In this document: in pieces, positions 24,422 to 34,300 of the stretch
Position numbering within the stretch: the first letter of the stretch is position 1
Layout of the letters: every line of letters begins with the position of its first letter
Source of the DNA: Kutzneria sp. CA-103260
Lineage (GTDB): Bacteria > Actinomycetota > Actinomycetes > Mycobacteriales > Pseudonocardiaceae
Assembly (NCBI RefSeq): GCF_018263855.1
Contig: NZ_CP073318.1
Span: forward strand, 1,674,001 to 1,738,000
DNA length: 64,000 nt
Direction of reading: 5' to 3'
Notes under the pieces: model-generated
The model's input: only the letters and a program-made list of their open reading frames with translations
The model's database searches: none
What the model was told of the DNA's origin: nothing
Position numbers and translations under genes: made by a program

Positions 24422-25174
24422 GTGCTTCCCGCCCGACGACACGAGCTGATCCTGCGCGCACTGCGCTCGGACGGCCCCAGCACGGTGACCGCGCTGGCCG
24501 ACCTGCTGGCCACCAGCCAGGCGACGATCCGCCGTGACCTGCTCCAGTTGGAGGAGGAGGGCCTGCTGCGGCGGGTCTTCGGCGGCGCGGTGCCGGTCAA
24601 CGGCCACGACGACCCGTTCGCCGACGTGGCCGACGTGCGGGTCGAGGCCAAGGACGCGGTCGCCGCCCGCTGCGCGTCGATGGTGCGGGACGGCCAGACC
24701 GCGCTGCTGGACATCGGCACCACCGCGCACCGCATCGCCCGGCACCTGCGCGGCCGCTCGCTCACGGTGATCACCAGCAACCTCGCCGTCTACGAGGAAC
24801 TGGTGGAGGACAAGGACATCCAGCTGATCCTGCTGGGCGGCGTGGTCCGCCGCGACTACCGGTCGCTGGTCGGCTTCCTGACCGAGGACAACCTCCGCCA
24901 GGTGCACGCCGACGTCCTCTTCCTCGGCACGAGCGGAATCCGCCCGGACGGCCACGTGCTGGACACGACCGCGGTCGAGGTGCCGGTGAAGCGGGCGATG
25001 ATCGCCGCCGCCGAGAAGGTGGTGTTGGCCGCCGACGCCGGTAAGTTCCCCGGCACCGGCATGGCCCGCGTGTGCGGGCCGGAGGATCTCGACGTCGTGG
25101 TGACCAACACGGCCGCCGACGCGGCGACGTGTGAGGCACTGCGCGAGGCTGGGGTGGAGGTCGTGACGGTATGA
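24422..25174 (+). CDS. DeoR family transcriptional regulator
   Basis: A 250-residue sugar-metabolism repressor. Winged helix-turn-helix at residues about 6-60 with the family signature TVTALADLLATSQATIRRDLLQLEEEGLL followed by RRVFGGA, and a C-terminal DeoRC sugar-phosphate-sensor domain (LLDIGTTAHRIARHL, ITSNLAVYEEL). The GTG at 24422 fits the family N-terminus; TAGGGT lies 7 bases upstream, so the mRNA is probably leaderless. It heads an operon with GH4 and GH38 enzymes and faces the kinase/importer operon, so it should control both. Likely effector: a phosphorylated sugar. Confidence 0.9.
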   Translation: MLPARRHELILRALRSDGPSTVTALADLLATSQATIRRDLLQLEEEGLLRRVFGGAVPVNGHDDPFADVADVRVEAKDAVAARCASMVRDGQTALLDIGTTAHRIARHLRGRSLTVITSNLAVYEELVEDKDIQLILLGGVVRRDYRSLVGFLTEDNLRQVHADVLFLGTSGIRPDGHVLDTTAVEVPVKRAMIAAAEKVVLAADAGKFPGTGMARVCGPEDLDVVVTNTAADAATCEALREAGVEVVTV

Positions 25175-26526
25175 GGCTGACGATCCTGGGTGGCGGTGGC
25201 TTTCGGGTTCCCCTGGTCTACCGGGCGCTGCTGGCGGACAAGGGCGAGGGGCGGGTCACCCACGTGACCCTGCACGATCTGGATCCGCGCCGGTTGGACG
25301 CCATCGTGAAGGTGTTGCGGGACCAGGCTGCCGGTCACGACGACGCGCCGGCTGTTGACGTGACAACAGACCTGGACGAGGCGGTGGCCGGGGCCGACTT
25401 CGTCTTCTCCGCGATCCGGGTCGGCGGCCTCGCCGGACGGGCCACCGACGAGCGGGTGGCGCTGGAGCTGGGCGTGCTGGGCCAGGAGACGGTCGGCGCG
25501 GGCGGCATCGCCTACGGACTGAGGACGATCCCGGTCGCGGTGGACATCGCCCGGCGGATCGCCCGGCTGGCCCCCGAGGCCTGGGTCATCAACTTCACCA
25601 ACCCGGCCGGCATGGTCACCGAGGCCATGGCCGCGCACCTGGGCGACCGGGTGATCGGCATCTGCGACTCGCCGGTCGGCCTCGGCCGGCGTGCCGCCCA
25701 GGCGCTGGGCATCGACCCCGCGCGGACCTGGCTCGACTACGCCGGCCTCAACCACCTGGGCTGGCTGCGGGCGATCCGGGTCGACGGCGTGGACGTGCTG
25801 CCGCGGCTGCTGGCCGACGAACACGCGCTGACGTCGTTCGAGGAGGGCAAGCTCTTCGGCGCGGACTGGTTGCGCGCCTTGGGTTCGCTGCCCAACGAGT
25901 ACCTGCACTACTACTACTTCAACCGCGAGGCGGTGGCCGGGGCCAAGGCGGCCGCCCAGACCCGCGGCGCGTTCCTGCTGGACCAGCAGTCCCGGTTCTA
26001 CGAGCGGATGGAAGCCCCCGGCACGCCCGCGTTCGCCACCTGGGACGCCACCCGGCTGGAGCGCGAAGTCACGTACATGGCGGAGAACCGCGAGGCGGTG
26101 GACGCCGGCGAACGCAACTCCTGCGACCTGGACTCCGGCGGCTACGAGAAGGTCGCCCTCGCCCTGATGCGGGCCATCGCGCTGGACGAGCGGACCACGC
26201 TGATCCTCAACGTGCGAGGTCGGGGTGCGCTCAAGCCGTTGGACGACGAGGCAGTGGTCGAGACCAACTGCCATGTGGACGCCAACGGCGCGCGGCCGAT
26301 CATCGGTTCGCCGCTGGACGCGCACGCCGCCGGCCTGGTCACGGCGGTGAAGGCCGTGGAGCGGGACGTCATTCGCGCCGCCACCACCGGCGACCGGACC
26401 GCCGCGCTGCGGGCCTTCGCCCTGCATCCCCTGGTCGACTCGGTGGCCGTCGCGCGGCGGCTGCTCGACGGCTATCTGACCACCGCCCCGGGCCTGGACT
26501 ACCTGCGTGAGGAGAGCCGTGTTTGA
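25171..26526 (+). CDS. GH4 family glycosidase (6-phospho-beta-glucosidase-like, NAD and metal dependent)
   Basis: A 451-residue GH4 enzyme. N-terminal NAD-binding loop LTILGGGGFRVPLVY, catalytic metal ligands in GICDSPVG (cysteine) and GLNHLGW (histidine), and FTNPAGMVTEA downstream of the Rossmann fold. GH4 enzymes cleave via a redox elimination at C3 and need NAD and Mn(II). Whether this one uses a 6-phosphate substrate is uncertain; the window has no PTS, so a non-phosphorylated glycoside or kinase product is possible. Its ATG overlaps the DeoR stop (ATGA), and its 3' end overlaps the mannosidase start by 8 bases. Confidence 0.88.
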   Translation: MRLTILGGGGFRVPLVYRALLADKGEGRVTHVTLHDLDPRRLDAIVKVLRDQAAGHDDAPAVDVTTDLDEAVAGADFVFSAIRVGGLAGRATDERVALELGVLGQETVGAGGIAYGLRTIPVAVDIARRIARLAPEAWVINFTNPAGMVTEAMAAHLGDRVIGICDSPVGLGRRAAQALGIDPARTWLDYAGLNHLGWLRAIRVDGVDVLPRLLADEHALTSFEEGKLFGADWLRALGSLPNEYLHYYYFNREAVAGAKAAAQTRGAFLLDQQSRFYERMEAPGTPAFATWDATRLEREVTYMAENREAVDAGERNSCDLDSGGYEKVALALMRAIALDERTTLILNVRGRGALKPLDDEAVVETNCHVDANGARPIIGSPLDAHAAGLVTAVKAVERDVIRAATTGDRTAALRAFALHPLVDSVAVARRLLDGYLTTAPGLDYLREESRV

Positions 26527-29500
26527 CGACCGCAAGCAGGTCGAGGACCGCCTGGACCGCGTGCTGACGCAGCGGATCCGGCCCGCGGTCTACGGTGCCG
26601 CGATCCCGCTGACGCTGACCGCGTGGCACGTCCCGGACGAGCCGGTGCCGGTGACCGAGGCGCTGGCCGCGGCGTACGAGCCGTTCGCCGTGGGGGAGCG
26701 CTGGGGAAAGCCGTGGTCCACCAGCTGGATTCGCGCCGTCGGCACTGTGCCGGCGGAGTGGGCCGGCAAGCGGGTGGAGGCCGTTTTCGATCTGGGGTTC
26801 ATCGGGGACTGGCCGGGCGGGCAGGCCGAGGCGCTGGTGTACGACGCGTCCGGGCAGCCGGTGAAGGGCATCGAGCCGCGCAACCAGTACGTGCCGGTGG
26901 CTAACCCCGCTGCCGGCGGCGAGCCGGTGGAGCTTCTCCTTGAGGCGGCCGGCAATCCCGACATCCTGGCCAACGGCTTCATCCCGACCCCGTTGGGCGA
27001 CAAGCTCACCGCGCCGCCGGACCCGCTCTACACCTTCGCCCGCGCCGATCTCGCCGTGCTCGACGAGGACGTCTGGCATCTGGTGCTGGACATCGAGGTC
27101 GCCGGCGAGCTGATGAAGCAGCTGAGCGAACACGACACGCGTCGGCACGAACTGCTCCGCGCGTTGGAACGGATGCTCGACGCGCTCGACATCGCCGACG
27201 TCTCGTCGACCGCCGCCGCGGCCCGAGCCGAGCTGGCCGAAGTGTTGTCCCGGCCGGCACATGCCAGTGCGCACACCCTGTCCTCGGTGGGCCACGCGCA
27301 CATCGACAGCGCCTGGCTGTGGCCACTGCGGGAGACGGTCCGCAAGACCGGGCGGACCTTTTCCAACGTCACGGCGCTGGCCAAGGACTATCCGGAGTTC
27401 GTCTTCGCGTGCTCGCAGGCGCAGCAGTACGCGTGGGCCAAGGAACACCACCCCGCCGTCTACGCCCGGATGCAGGAGGCGGCCAAGGCCGGCAACTGGG
27501 TTCCGGTCGGCGGCATGTGGGTCGAGGCCGACGGCAACCTGCCCGGCGGCGAGGCGCTGGCCCGGCAGCTGGTGCACGGCAAGCGATTCTTCATCGAGGA
27601 GTTCGGCGTCGACTGCGAGGGCGTGTGGCTGCCGGACTCCTTCGGCTACACCGCGGCCTACCCGCAGCTGGCCAAGCTGGCCGGCATGCGCTGGTTCCTC
27701 ACCCAGAAGATCTCCTGGAACCAGACCAACAAGATGCCGCACCACACGTTCTGGTGGGAGGGCATCGACGGCAGCCGGGTCTTCACCCACTTCCCGCCGG
27801 TGGACACCTACAACGCGGTGTTCTCCGGCGAGGAGCTGGCCCACGCCGTGCGCAACTACGCCGACAAGGGCGGCGGCACCCGCTCGCTGGTGCCGTTCGG
27901 GCACGGCGACGGCGGTGGCGGCCCCACCCGCGAGATGATGGAGAAGGCCCGGCGGCTGCGGGATCTCGAAGGCTCGCCGCGGGTGGTCGTCCAGGATCCC
28001 AACACCTTCTTCCGCGAGGCGCAGGCCGAGTACGCCGACGCGCCGGTGTGGTCGGGTGAGCTGTACCTGGAGCTGCACCGGGCCACGTACACCAGCCAGC
28101 ACCGCACCAAGTCCGGCAACCGCCGTAGCGAGCACTTGTTGCGCGAGGCCGAGCTGTGGGCCGCGACCGCCGCCTTGCGGGTCGGATTCCGTTATCCCTA
28201 CGAAGAGTTGGACCGGTTGTGGAAGACGGTGCTGCTGCACCAGTTCCACGACATCCTGCCCGGCAGCTCGATCGCCTGGGTGCACCGCGAGGCCGAGGCG
28301 ACGTACGCACGCGTCTCGGACGAGCTGCACGCCATCATCGCCGATGCCGCGGTGGCGCTGGCCGGCCCCTCGCACGATGTGCCGTGGGTGCTCAACGCCG
28401 GTCCTCGTCAGCGTACGGAAGTCATCGCGCTGCCGAAGGAATTGGCCTCCGGTGGGCAGGAACTGTCGGACGGCACGGTGGCCGTGCTGGTGGACGCTCC
28501 GGGCTCCGGCGCGGGTCCGCTCGTCGCCGCCGCCGGGCAGTCGGACGTGGTGGTCGGCGATCGGTTGCTGGACAACGGTTTGGTGCGGGTCGAGTTCGAC
28601 GACGACGGCCTGTTCTGCTCCGTCTACGACCTGGTCCACGACCGCGAGGTGTTGGCCCCTGGCGCGCGTGGCAACCTGCTTCGACTGCACACCGATCTCC
28701 CGAACCACTGGGACGCCTGGGACATCGACAAGCACTACCGTCACCAGTACGTGGATCTCACCGAGGCCTCGGCCATCACCGTGGTCGAACGCGGGCCGTT
28801 GGTCGGTGCGCTGCGGGTCGAACGCCGCTTCGGGTCCTCCACGCTGGCGCAGACCATCCGGCTGCGGGCCGGCTCGCCGCGGATCGACATCGAGACCGAG
28901 ATCGACTGGCACGAGCGGGAGAAGATCATCAAGGTCGCCTTCCCACTGGACGTGCACGCCGACCGGTCGGCCGCGGAGATCCAGTTCGGCCACGTCTTCC
29001 GGCCCACCCACACCAACACCAGCTGGGAGGCCGCCCGGTTCGAGGTCTTCGGCCACCGCTGGGTGCACGTCGCCGAGCCCGACTACGGCGTCGCCGTGCT
29101 CAACGACTCCACCTACGGCCATGACGTCGGCCGCACCGCCCGCGAGGACGGCGGCACCACCACGACCGTGCGGCTCAGCCTGGTCCGCGCGCCTCGCAGC
29201 CCCGATCCGCAGGCTGATCAGGGCCTGCACCGGATGACCTACTCCCTGCTGCCCGGGGCCACCGTCGCCGACGCCGTTGAGGGCGGCTACGCCCTCAACC
29301 TGCCGCTGCGGGTGGTGCCCGGCGGCGAGCAGGCGTCCACGCCGTTGGTGACACTCGACGGACGCAAGGCCGCCGTGGAGTCGGTCAAACTGGCCGACGA
29401 CCAGTCCGGTGACGTCGTCGTGCGGCTCTACGAGTCGCTCGGCGGCCGGGCGGAGACCGTCCTGCGCCCCGGTTTCGCCGTCGCCCGTGCCCAGGTCGTC

Positions 29501-29611
29501 GACCTGTTGGAGCGCCCGCTGGGCCAGGACCTGCGACCGGAGCCGGACGGCGCCGTACGCCTGCGGCTGCGGCCGTTCCAGGTCCTGTCCCTTCGTCTCA
29601 CGCCGGCCTGA
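26519..29611 (+). CDS. Alpha-mannosidase, GH38
   Basis: A 1030-residue cytoplasmic enzyme, normal length for GH38. The zinc motif GHAHIDSAWLWP (H-x-D near residue 265) and the nucleophile aspartate in VWLPDSFGYTAAYPQLA are intact; zinc ligands recur as HQFHDILPGS (about residue 580). The C-terminal 400 residues form the beta-sandwich domains of the family. The GTG start is preferred because GGAG lies four bases before it and it overlaps the GH4 stop. It removes terminal alpha-mannose from internalised glycans. With GH29 fucosidase and GH4 in the same locus, the target is plausibly a mannosylated, fucosylated glycan. Confidence 0.93.
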   Translation: MFDDRKQVEDRLDRVLTQRIRPAVYGAAIPLTLTAWHVPDEPVPVTEALAAAYEPFAVGERWGKPWSTSWIRAVGTVPAEWAGKRVEAVFDLGFIGDWPGGQAEALVYDASGQPVKGIEPRNQYVPVANPAAGGEPVELLLEAAGNPDILANGFIPTPLGDKLTAPPDPLYTFARADLAVLDEDVWHLVLDIEVAGELMKQLSEHDTRRHELLRALERMLDALDIADVSSTAAAARAELAEVLSRPAHASAHTLSSVGHAHIDSAWLWPLRETVRKTGRTFSNVTALAKDYPEFVFACSQAQQYAWAKEHHPAVYARMQEAAKAGNWVPVGGMWVEADGNLPGGEALARQLVHGKRFFIEEFGVDCEGVWLPDSFGYTAAYPQLAKLAGMRWFLTQKISWNQTNKMPHHTFWWEGIDGSRVFTHFPPVDTYNAVFSGEELAHAVRNYADKGGGTRSLVPFGHGDGGGGPTREMMEKARRLRDLEGSPRVVVQDPNTFFREAQAEYADAPVWSGELYLELHRATYTSQHRTKSGNRRSEHLLREAELWAATAALRVGFRYPYEELDRLWKTVLLHQFHDILPGSSIAWVHREAEATYARVSDELHAIIADAAVALAGPSHDVPWVLNAGPRQRTEVIALPKELASGGQELSDGTVAVLVDAPGSGAGPLVAAAGQSDVVVGDRLLDNGLVRVEFDDDGLFCSVYDLVHDREVLAPGARGNLLRLHTDLPNHWDAWDIDKHYRHQYVDLTEASAITVVERGPLVGALRVERRFGSSTLAQTIRLRAGSPRIDIETEIDWHEREKIIKVAFPLDVHADRSAAEIQFGHVFRPTHTNTSWEAARFEVFGHRWVHVAEPDYGVAVLNDSTYGHDVGRTAREDGGTTTTVRLSLVRAPRSPDPQADQGLHRMTYSLLPGATVADAVEGGYALNLPLRVVPGGEQASTPLVTLDGRKAAVESVKLADDQSGDVVVRLYESLGGRAETVLRPGFAVARAQVVDLLERPLGQDLRPEPDGAVRLRLRPFQVLSLRLTPA

Positions 29612-29679
29612 CGCAACGGTTGGGCATCGGCGCGCGAAGAGGGCTGCTGGACGTGGGGTGTGAGCGCTAACGTGCCGAG

Positions 29680-30939
29680 GTGCTCGTGGACCCGGTTGCC
29701 GTGGAATGGACGTCGCGAATCGCCGCGGACATGAGCGCCAGACTTCCCGAACTCGCCGCGAGCATGGTCCATCACTACGAGCGCGAGGTGCCGCGGCTGG
29801 TCCGGGATGACGAGCAGATGGTCGGGCTGCTGGCCGCGAGCGTGCTGGAGAACGTGCAGACGGCCGTGCACCTGTTCCAGCACAACATGGATCCGGCCAA
29901 CGTGGAGGCGCCGGCGGCCGCGCTGGAGTACGCGCGCCGGCTCGCGCAGCGCGGCACCCCGGTCGTCGACCTGGTCCGGGCGTACAACCTCGGGCAGACC
30001 CTGATGCTCGACCACGCGCTGGGGGAGGGGATCAAACACATAGACGACGCCGCGCTGCTGGGGACGATGATTCGTCACGTGATGACGGTGTCCGCGACCC
30101 TGATCGACCGGGTCATCCAGCAGGCGGTCACCGCCTATGAGGAGGAACGCAACCACTGGCAGCTCAACCGCAGCGCCATGCGCGCGGTGAAGGTCCGCGC
30201 CCTGCTCGACGACACTCAGACGAGCACGAGGGAGGCCGAGGCCGCGCTGGGGTACGAGCTGTCCGGCACGCACCTCGGGCTGGTCGGCTGGTGCCGTGAC
30301 CGTGACTCGCCCGTCGGCCGGGACGTGCTCGACCAGCTGGGGCCGGTGGTGGACCGGCTGGCGGACCGGCTGCGGTGCGCGAGCGAGCCGCTGATGGTCG
30401 CCCACGACGAGAACACGGTGTGGGTGTGGCTGCCGATCGAGCACGACGGCCCGATCGAACCGGACGTGTTCGAGACCGCGACGGCCGGCGGCGGCGTCCG
30501 GATCGCGGTGGGCGAGCCCGGCGTCGGCCTGGACGGATTCCGACGCACCCATCAGCAGGCCCTCCGGATTCACGCGCTCGCGCTGGTGGCCAACGGCAGC
30601 GACGACGCGGTGCTTCGCTTCCGCACCATCGGCCCGATCGCATTGATGGCCGACGACCTGCCCGCCGCCCGGGTGTGGGTGGGGCAGACGCTGGGGCGGC
30701 TCGCGGTCGACGACGAGTCACACGGCCGGCTGCGCGAGACCCTGCTGGCGTTTCTGACCGCGGGATCCAGCTACACCGCGGCGGCCGCCGCGCTGACCTT
30801 GCACAAGAACTCGGTGCAGTACCGGGTGCGCAGGGCCGAGGAGCTACTGGGCCACCCCGTGACAGAGAACCGGTTCAACGTCGAGACCGCCCTCTCGCTG
30901 TGCCGGTGGCTGGGCCCGGCGGTGCTGACGGTGGGGTGA
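29680..30939 (+). CDS. PucR family transcriptional regulator
   Basis: A 419-residue regulator. The N-terminal 170 residues are helical (RsbRD-like all-alpha domain), the middle is a GGDEF-like CdaR-type fold, and the end is the PucR helix-turn-helix with ALTLHKNSVQYRVRRAEELLG. The GTG start has TAACGT six bases upstream and no Shine-Dalgarno, suggesting a leaderless mRNA. No target operon is next to it: the mannosidase upstream ends 68 bases before, and the gene downstream is a small orphan, so the regulated genes may lie elsewhere. Confidence 0.85.
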   Translation: MLVDPVAVEWTSRIAADMSARLPELAASMVHHYEREVPRLVRDDEQMVGLLAASVLENVQTAVHLFQHNMDPANVEAPAAALEYARRLAQRGTPVVDLVRAYNLGQTLMLDHALGEGIKHIDDAALLGTMIRHVMTVSATLIDRVIQQAVTAYEEERNHWQLNRSAMRAVKVRALLDDTQTSTREAEAALGYELSGTHLGLVGWCRDRDSPVGRDVLDQLGPVVDRLADRLRCASEPLMVAHDENTVWVWLPIEHDGPIEPDVFETATAGGGVRIAVGEPGVGLDGFRRTHQQALRIHALALVANGSDDAVLRFRTIGPIALMADDLPAARVWVGQTLGRLAVDDESHGRLRETLLAFLTAGSSYTAAAAALTLHKNSVQYRVRRAEELLGHPVTENRFNVETALSLCRWLGPAVLTVG

Positions 30940-31040
30940 GGCGAGACGAGACGGACTCGGGTTCGATGACACAAGGTGGCGGCGCATCCTTGGGTTCCGG
31001 ACACGAAGCCATTCGTGATCGTTTTGTCTACAGTTGGCGC

Positions 31041-31364
31041 ATGGCCCCCGAGAACGGCGTGGAATACGCTTCCGATTCCGATCGGCGCGAATCGTCTCCC
31101 GTTTTCGTGTTGGTGAGATTGCGGCGTGGTGTGGTCGGTGAGTCCCAGCGGACGACTCACCTGGTGGACGTGACCGCCGTCGACCGCGGGTTCAGCTGGA
31201 TCAAGGCCCTGTGCGGCGAGCGGATGGTCGTGGGAGAGACGGACCTGCTCACCGACCTGACCGGCATGCCCTGCGAATCGTGCCTGATTCGGGCCAGCGC
31301 CGGCACAACGCCCTCGCGGCCCGGCGGTGACCGCTTCGACGGCTTGCACAGCCTTTCCGCGTAA
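31041..31364 (+). CDS. Small hypothetical protein with cysteine pairs (possible zinc site)
   Basis: A 107-residue protein. The first 25 residues are polar; then a conserved-looking block: FVLVRLRRGVVGESQRTTHLV, ALCGERM, and MPCESCLIRA. The C-x(n)-C-x-x-C spacing (ALC then PCESC) suggests a small zinc- or redox-cysteine site. I do not recognise a named family. The ATG is preceded by TACAGT at six bases with no Shine-Dalgarno, so it is probably leaderless with its own promoter. Confidence 0.6.
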   Translation: MAPENGVEYASDSDRRESSPVFVLVRLRRGVVGESQRTTHLVDVTAVDRGFSWIKALCGERMVVGETDLLTDLTGMPCESCLIRASAGTTPSRPGGDRFDGLHSLSA

Positions 31365-31384
31365 TCGCCGGCCGAACACCCAGG

Positions 31385-34300
31385 TCAGCAGGGTGGTTGG
31401 TAGTCCATGCCCGGGAAGTAGCGGTCCCAGTCGGCGCGGCTGAGCGGCGGGGCGGCCGTCGCGCAGAGGCGGGCGGCGACGCGGTCCGGGTCGGTGTCCC
31501 ACAGCCGTGCGGTGTGGTCCTGGCTGGCGCTGGCCAGGGTGTGGCCGTCGGGGCTGAACGCCACCGAGTACACGCGTTCGGCGTGTCCGCTGAGATCAGC
31601 GAGCTCGGTGGGGTGCGCGCGGTCGGAGACGTCCCACAGCCGCACCTGACCGTCGGCGCTCGCGGTGGCCAGCATGCTGCCGTTGAGCGCCACCGAGTAG
31701 ACGGCGTCGGTGAACGCGAGTGGAGCGGTCTGGTCCGTGGGGTTGTCGAGATCCCAGAGCCGAACCGTGTGGTCCTGGCTGGCGCTGGCCAGGATGTGGC
31801 CGTCCGGGCTGAACGCCACCGACTTCACGGCGTCCGCGTGCCCTTCCAGGGTGGCGGAGGGTGCGGGGTGCGAGGGGTCGGCCATGTCCCACAGCCGGAT
31901 CCGGCCGTCGTCCCCGGCGGCGGCGAGCCGGTGCCCGTCCGGGCTGAACGCGACCTCGTCGATGCCCGCGGCGACGTCCATCGACGCGATCGCCCGTGGC
32001 GATCCGGGTTGCGTCATGTCCCACACCAGCGCCACGCGGTCGCTGCCACCGGTGGCCATCAGCTTGCCGTCACGGCTGTAGGCGACGCTGTTCACCGCGT
32101 CGGTGAACCTGGTCAGCGGGTCGCCGAGCGGCGTGATGTGGGCCAGGTCGTGGACGTCCCAGAAGCGCACGGTGCGGTCGGCCGACGCGGACGCCAGCGT
32201 GCGGCCGTCGGGGGAGAACACCACGGAGTTCACCGGCCCAGAGTGTCCATTCAGGACGGTCGGCTCGTCCGGTCGGGCCGGATCTCCGATGCCGCGCACC
32301 AGGATCTCGCCGTCGTAGCCAGCGGTCGCCACTGTCTTGCCGTCGGGGGAGAACGCCGCGTGGTAGACGGCGTTGGTGTGCCCGCCGAGCTGCGTTCCCG
32401 TCACGTCCCAGAGCCGGACGGTCCGGTCGTCGGAGGTGGTGGCCAGGGTGCGGCCGTCGGTGCTGAACGCGACGCCGTACACCGCGGCGCTGTGCCCGGC
32501 CAGCGTGGCGAACCCGAACAGTCCGCCGTTGCCCACGGCCCACAGGCGAACCGTGCGATCGGCGCTCACGCTCGCGACGGTGCGGCTGTCGGGGGCGAAG
32601 ACGACCGCCCGGATCTCGTCGCCCTGCGCGGCGGTGATGGAGGACGTCCGGACGACGTGGCCGGGATCGGTGACGTTCCACAGCCCCAGCGTGCGGTCAG
32701 CGCTCCCGCTGACCAGCATGTGCCCGTCAGGGCTGAACGCGACCGCCCCGACGCCGCCGGTGTGGCCGGCCAGCGGGGCGCCGTCGGCCACCGGATGGTG
32801 GGGATCAGTCAAGTCCCACAGCCGGATTGTGTGGTCGGCGCTCGCCGTCGCCAGCAGTTTTCCGTCCGGGCGCAGCGCCACCGCCAGCACCATGTCGTCG
32901 TGGGCCGGGATCGGATCGCCCAGCGGGGCGGGGTGGTGCGGGTCGCTGAGGTCCCAGACCCGTGCGGTGTGGTCGAAGCCGCCGGAGACCAACGTCCGCC
33001 CGTCGGCGGAGAACGCCACCGAGGTCACGTTCCCGCTGTGCCCCTTCAGGATGATGGGTCCGGTGGGGTGGGCGGGATCGGTGAGGTCCCAGATCCCCAC
33101 GGTGCCGTCCCAGCTCGCGCTGGCCAGCACGTTGTGCCCGAAGGCGACCGCGTTCACGCCGGCGGTGTGCCCGATGAGGGCGGTGATCTGCTTGGGGTGA
33201 TGGGAATCCCGCGTGTCCCAGAGCCGGATCGTGCGGTCCATGCTCGCGGTCGCCATCAGCTTGCCGTCGGCGGAGTAGGCCACCCCGCCGACCGCCGCGG
33301 TGTGGCCGGCCAGCTGTGTGGCGTACGGCGCGCCGAACGTGCTCAGCAGCGAGCTCAGCGCCTCCTGCGTGGGCGAGAGGCGGTACGCGGCCAGGGACAA
33401 CTGGGCGGCGAGGGCCGGATTCGCCGCGCGCACCCCATCGGCCTCGACCGCGACCCGTTGGGACACAGCGATGTTGCGCTCCTGGCCGGCGTTGTGCTCG
33501 GAGCGGAACGCGTACACGGTCGCGGCGACGGCGACCACCAACAGCACCGACAGCACGGCCACGAGCTGCCGCAGCCGCAGGCGCTGCCGCCGCTCGCGGG
33601 TCCGCTCCTGTTCCTGAGCGGCGATGCTGGCGTCGAGGAACTGCCGCTCCCGCGCGTTGAGCGGATCGTTGGCGCGGCTGTCCCACTCGCGCGCCGACTC
33701 CAGCCGGCTGCCCCGGTAGAGCGCGCCGGGATCCCGGTCCAGCGACTCCCAGGTGTTGGCGGCCTCGGTGAGCTGCCGGTGCACGCGGCGGCCGTCGCGA
33801 TCCTCGGCCAGCCAGCCGCACAACCGTGGCCAGGCCCGCAGCAGCGCCTCGTGGGTCAGCTCCACCGACTCCCGGTCGAGCATCACCAGCCGGGCCGCGG
33901 CGAGGCGTTCCAGCACCGCCGCCATGGCCGGGTCGCTGTCCAGCTCGTCCCGACCGACCCTCGCCTTGAGGTCGCCGACGCCGTCGCCGACCGCCGTCAG
34001 CCGCAGGAACAGCTGCCGCACCAGGAGCCGCTGCTCCGGATCGAACTCCGTGTACAGGTCCTCGGCCGTCTTGGCCAGCGCGCCGTCGATGCCGCCCGCC
34101 GCCTCGAAACCGCTCAGCGTCAACGTGTTGCCCCGTCTCCGCCGCCACGTCTCCAGCAGCGCGTGCGACAACAGGGGGAGCAGGCCCGCGTGCCCGCCGA
34201 CCTGAGCCACCAGCGCCGCCAGCAGCGGACCCTCCACCCGCGTCCCGGCCAGCACCGCCGGTTCGACGATGGCCTCGCGCAGCTCCTCGGTGGTCATCGC

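Noticed and set aside
26369..29230. Long minus-strand frame opposite the GH38 mannosidase
   Set aside because: Composition typical of antisense read-through; the plus strand has full catalytic motifs.
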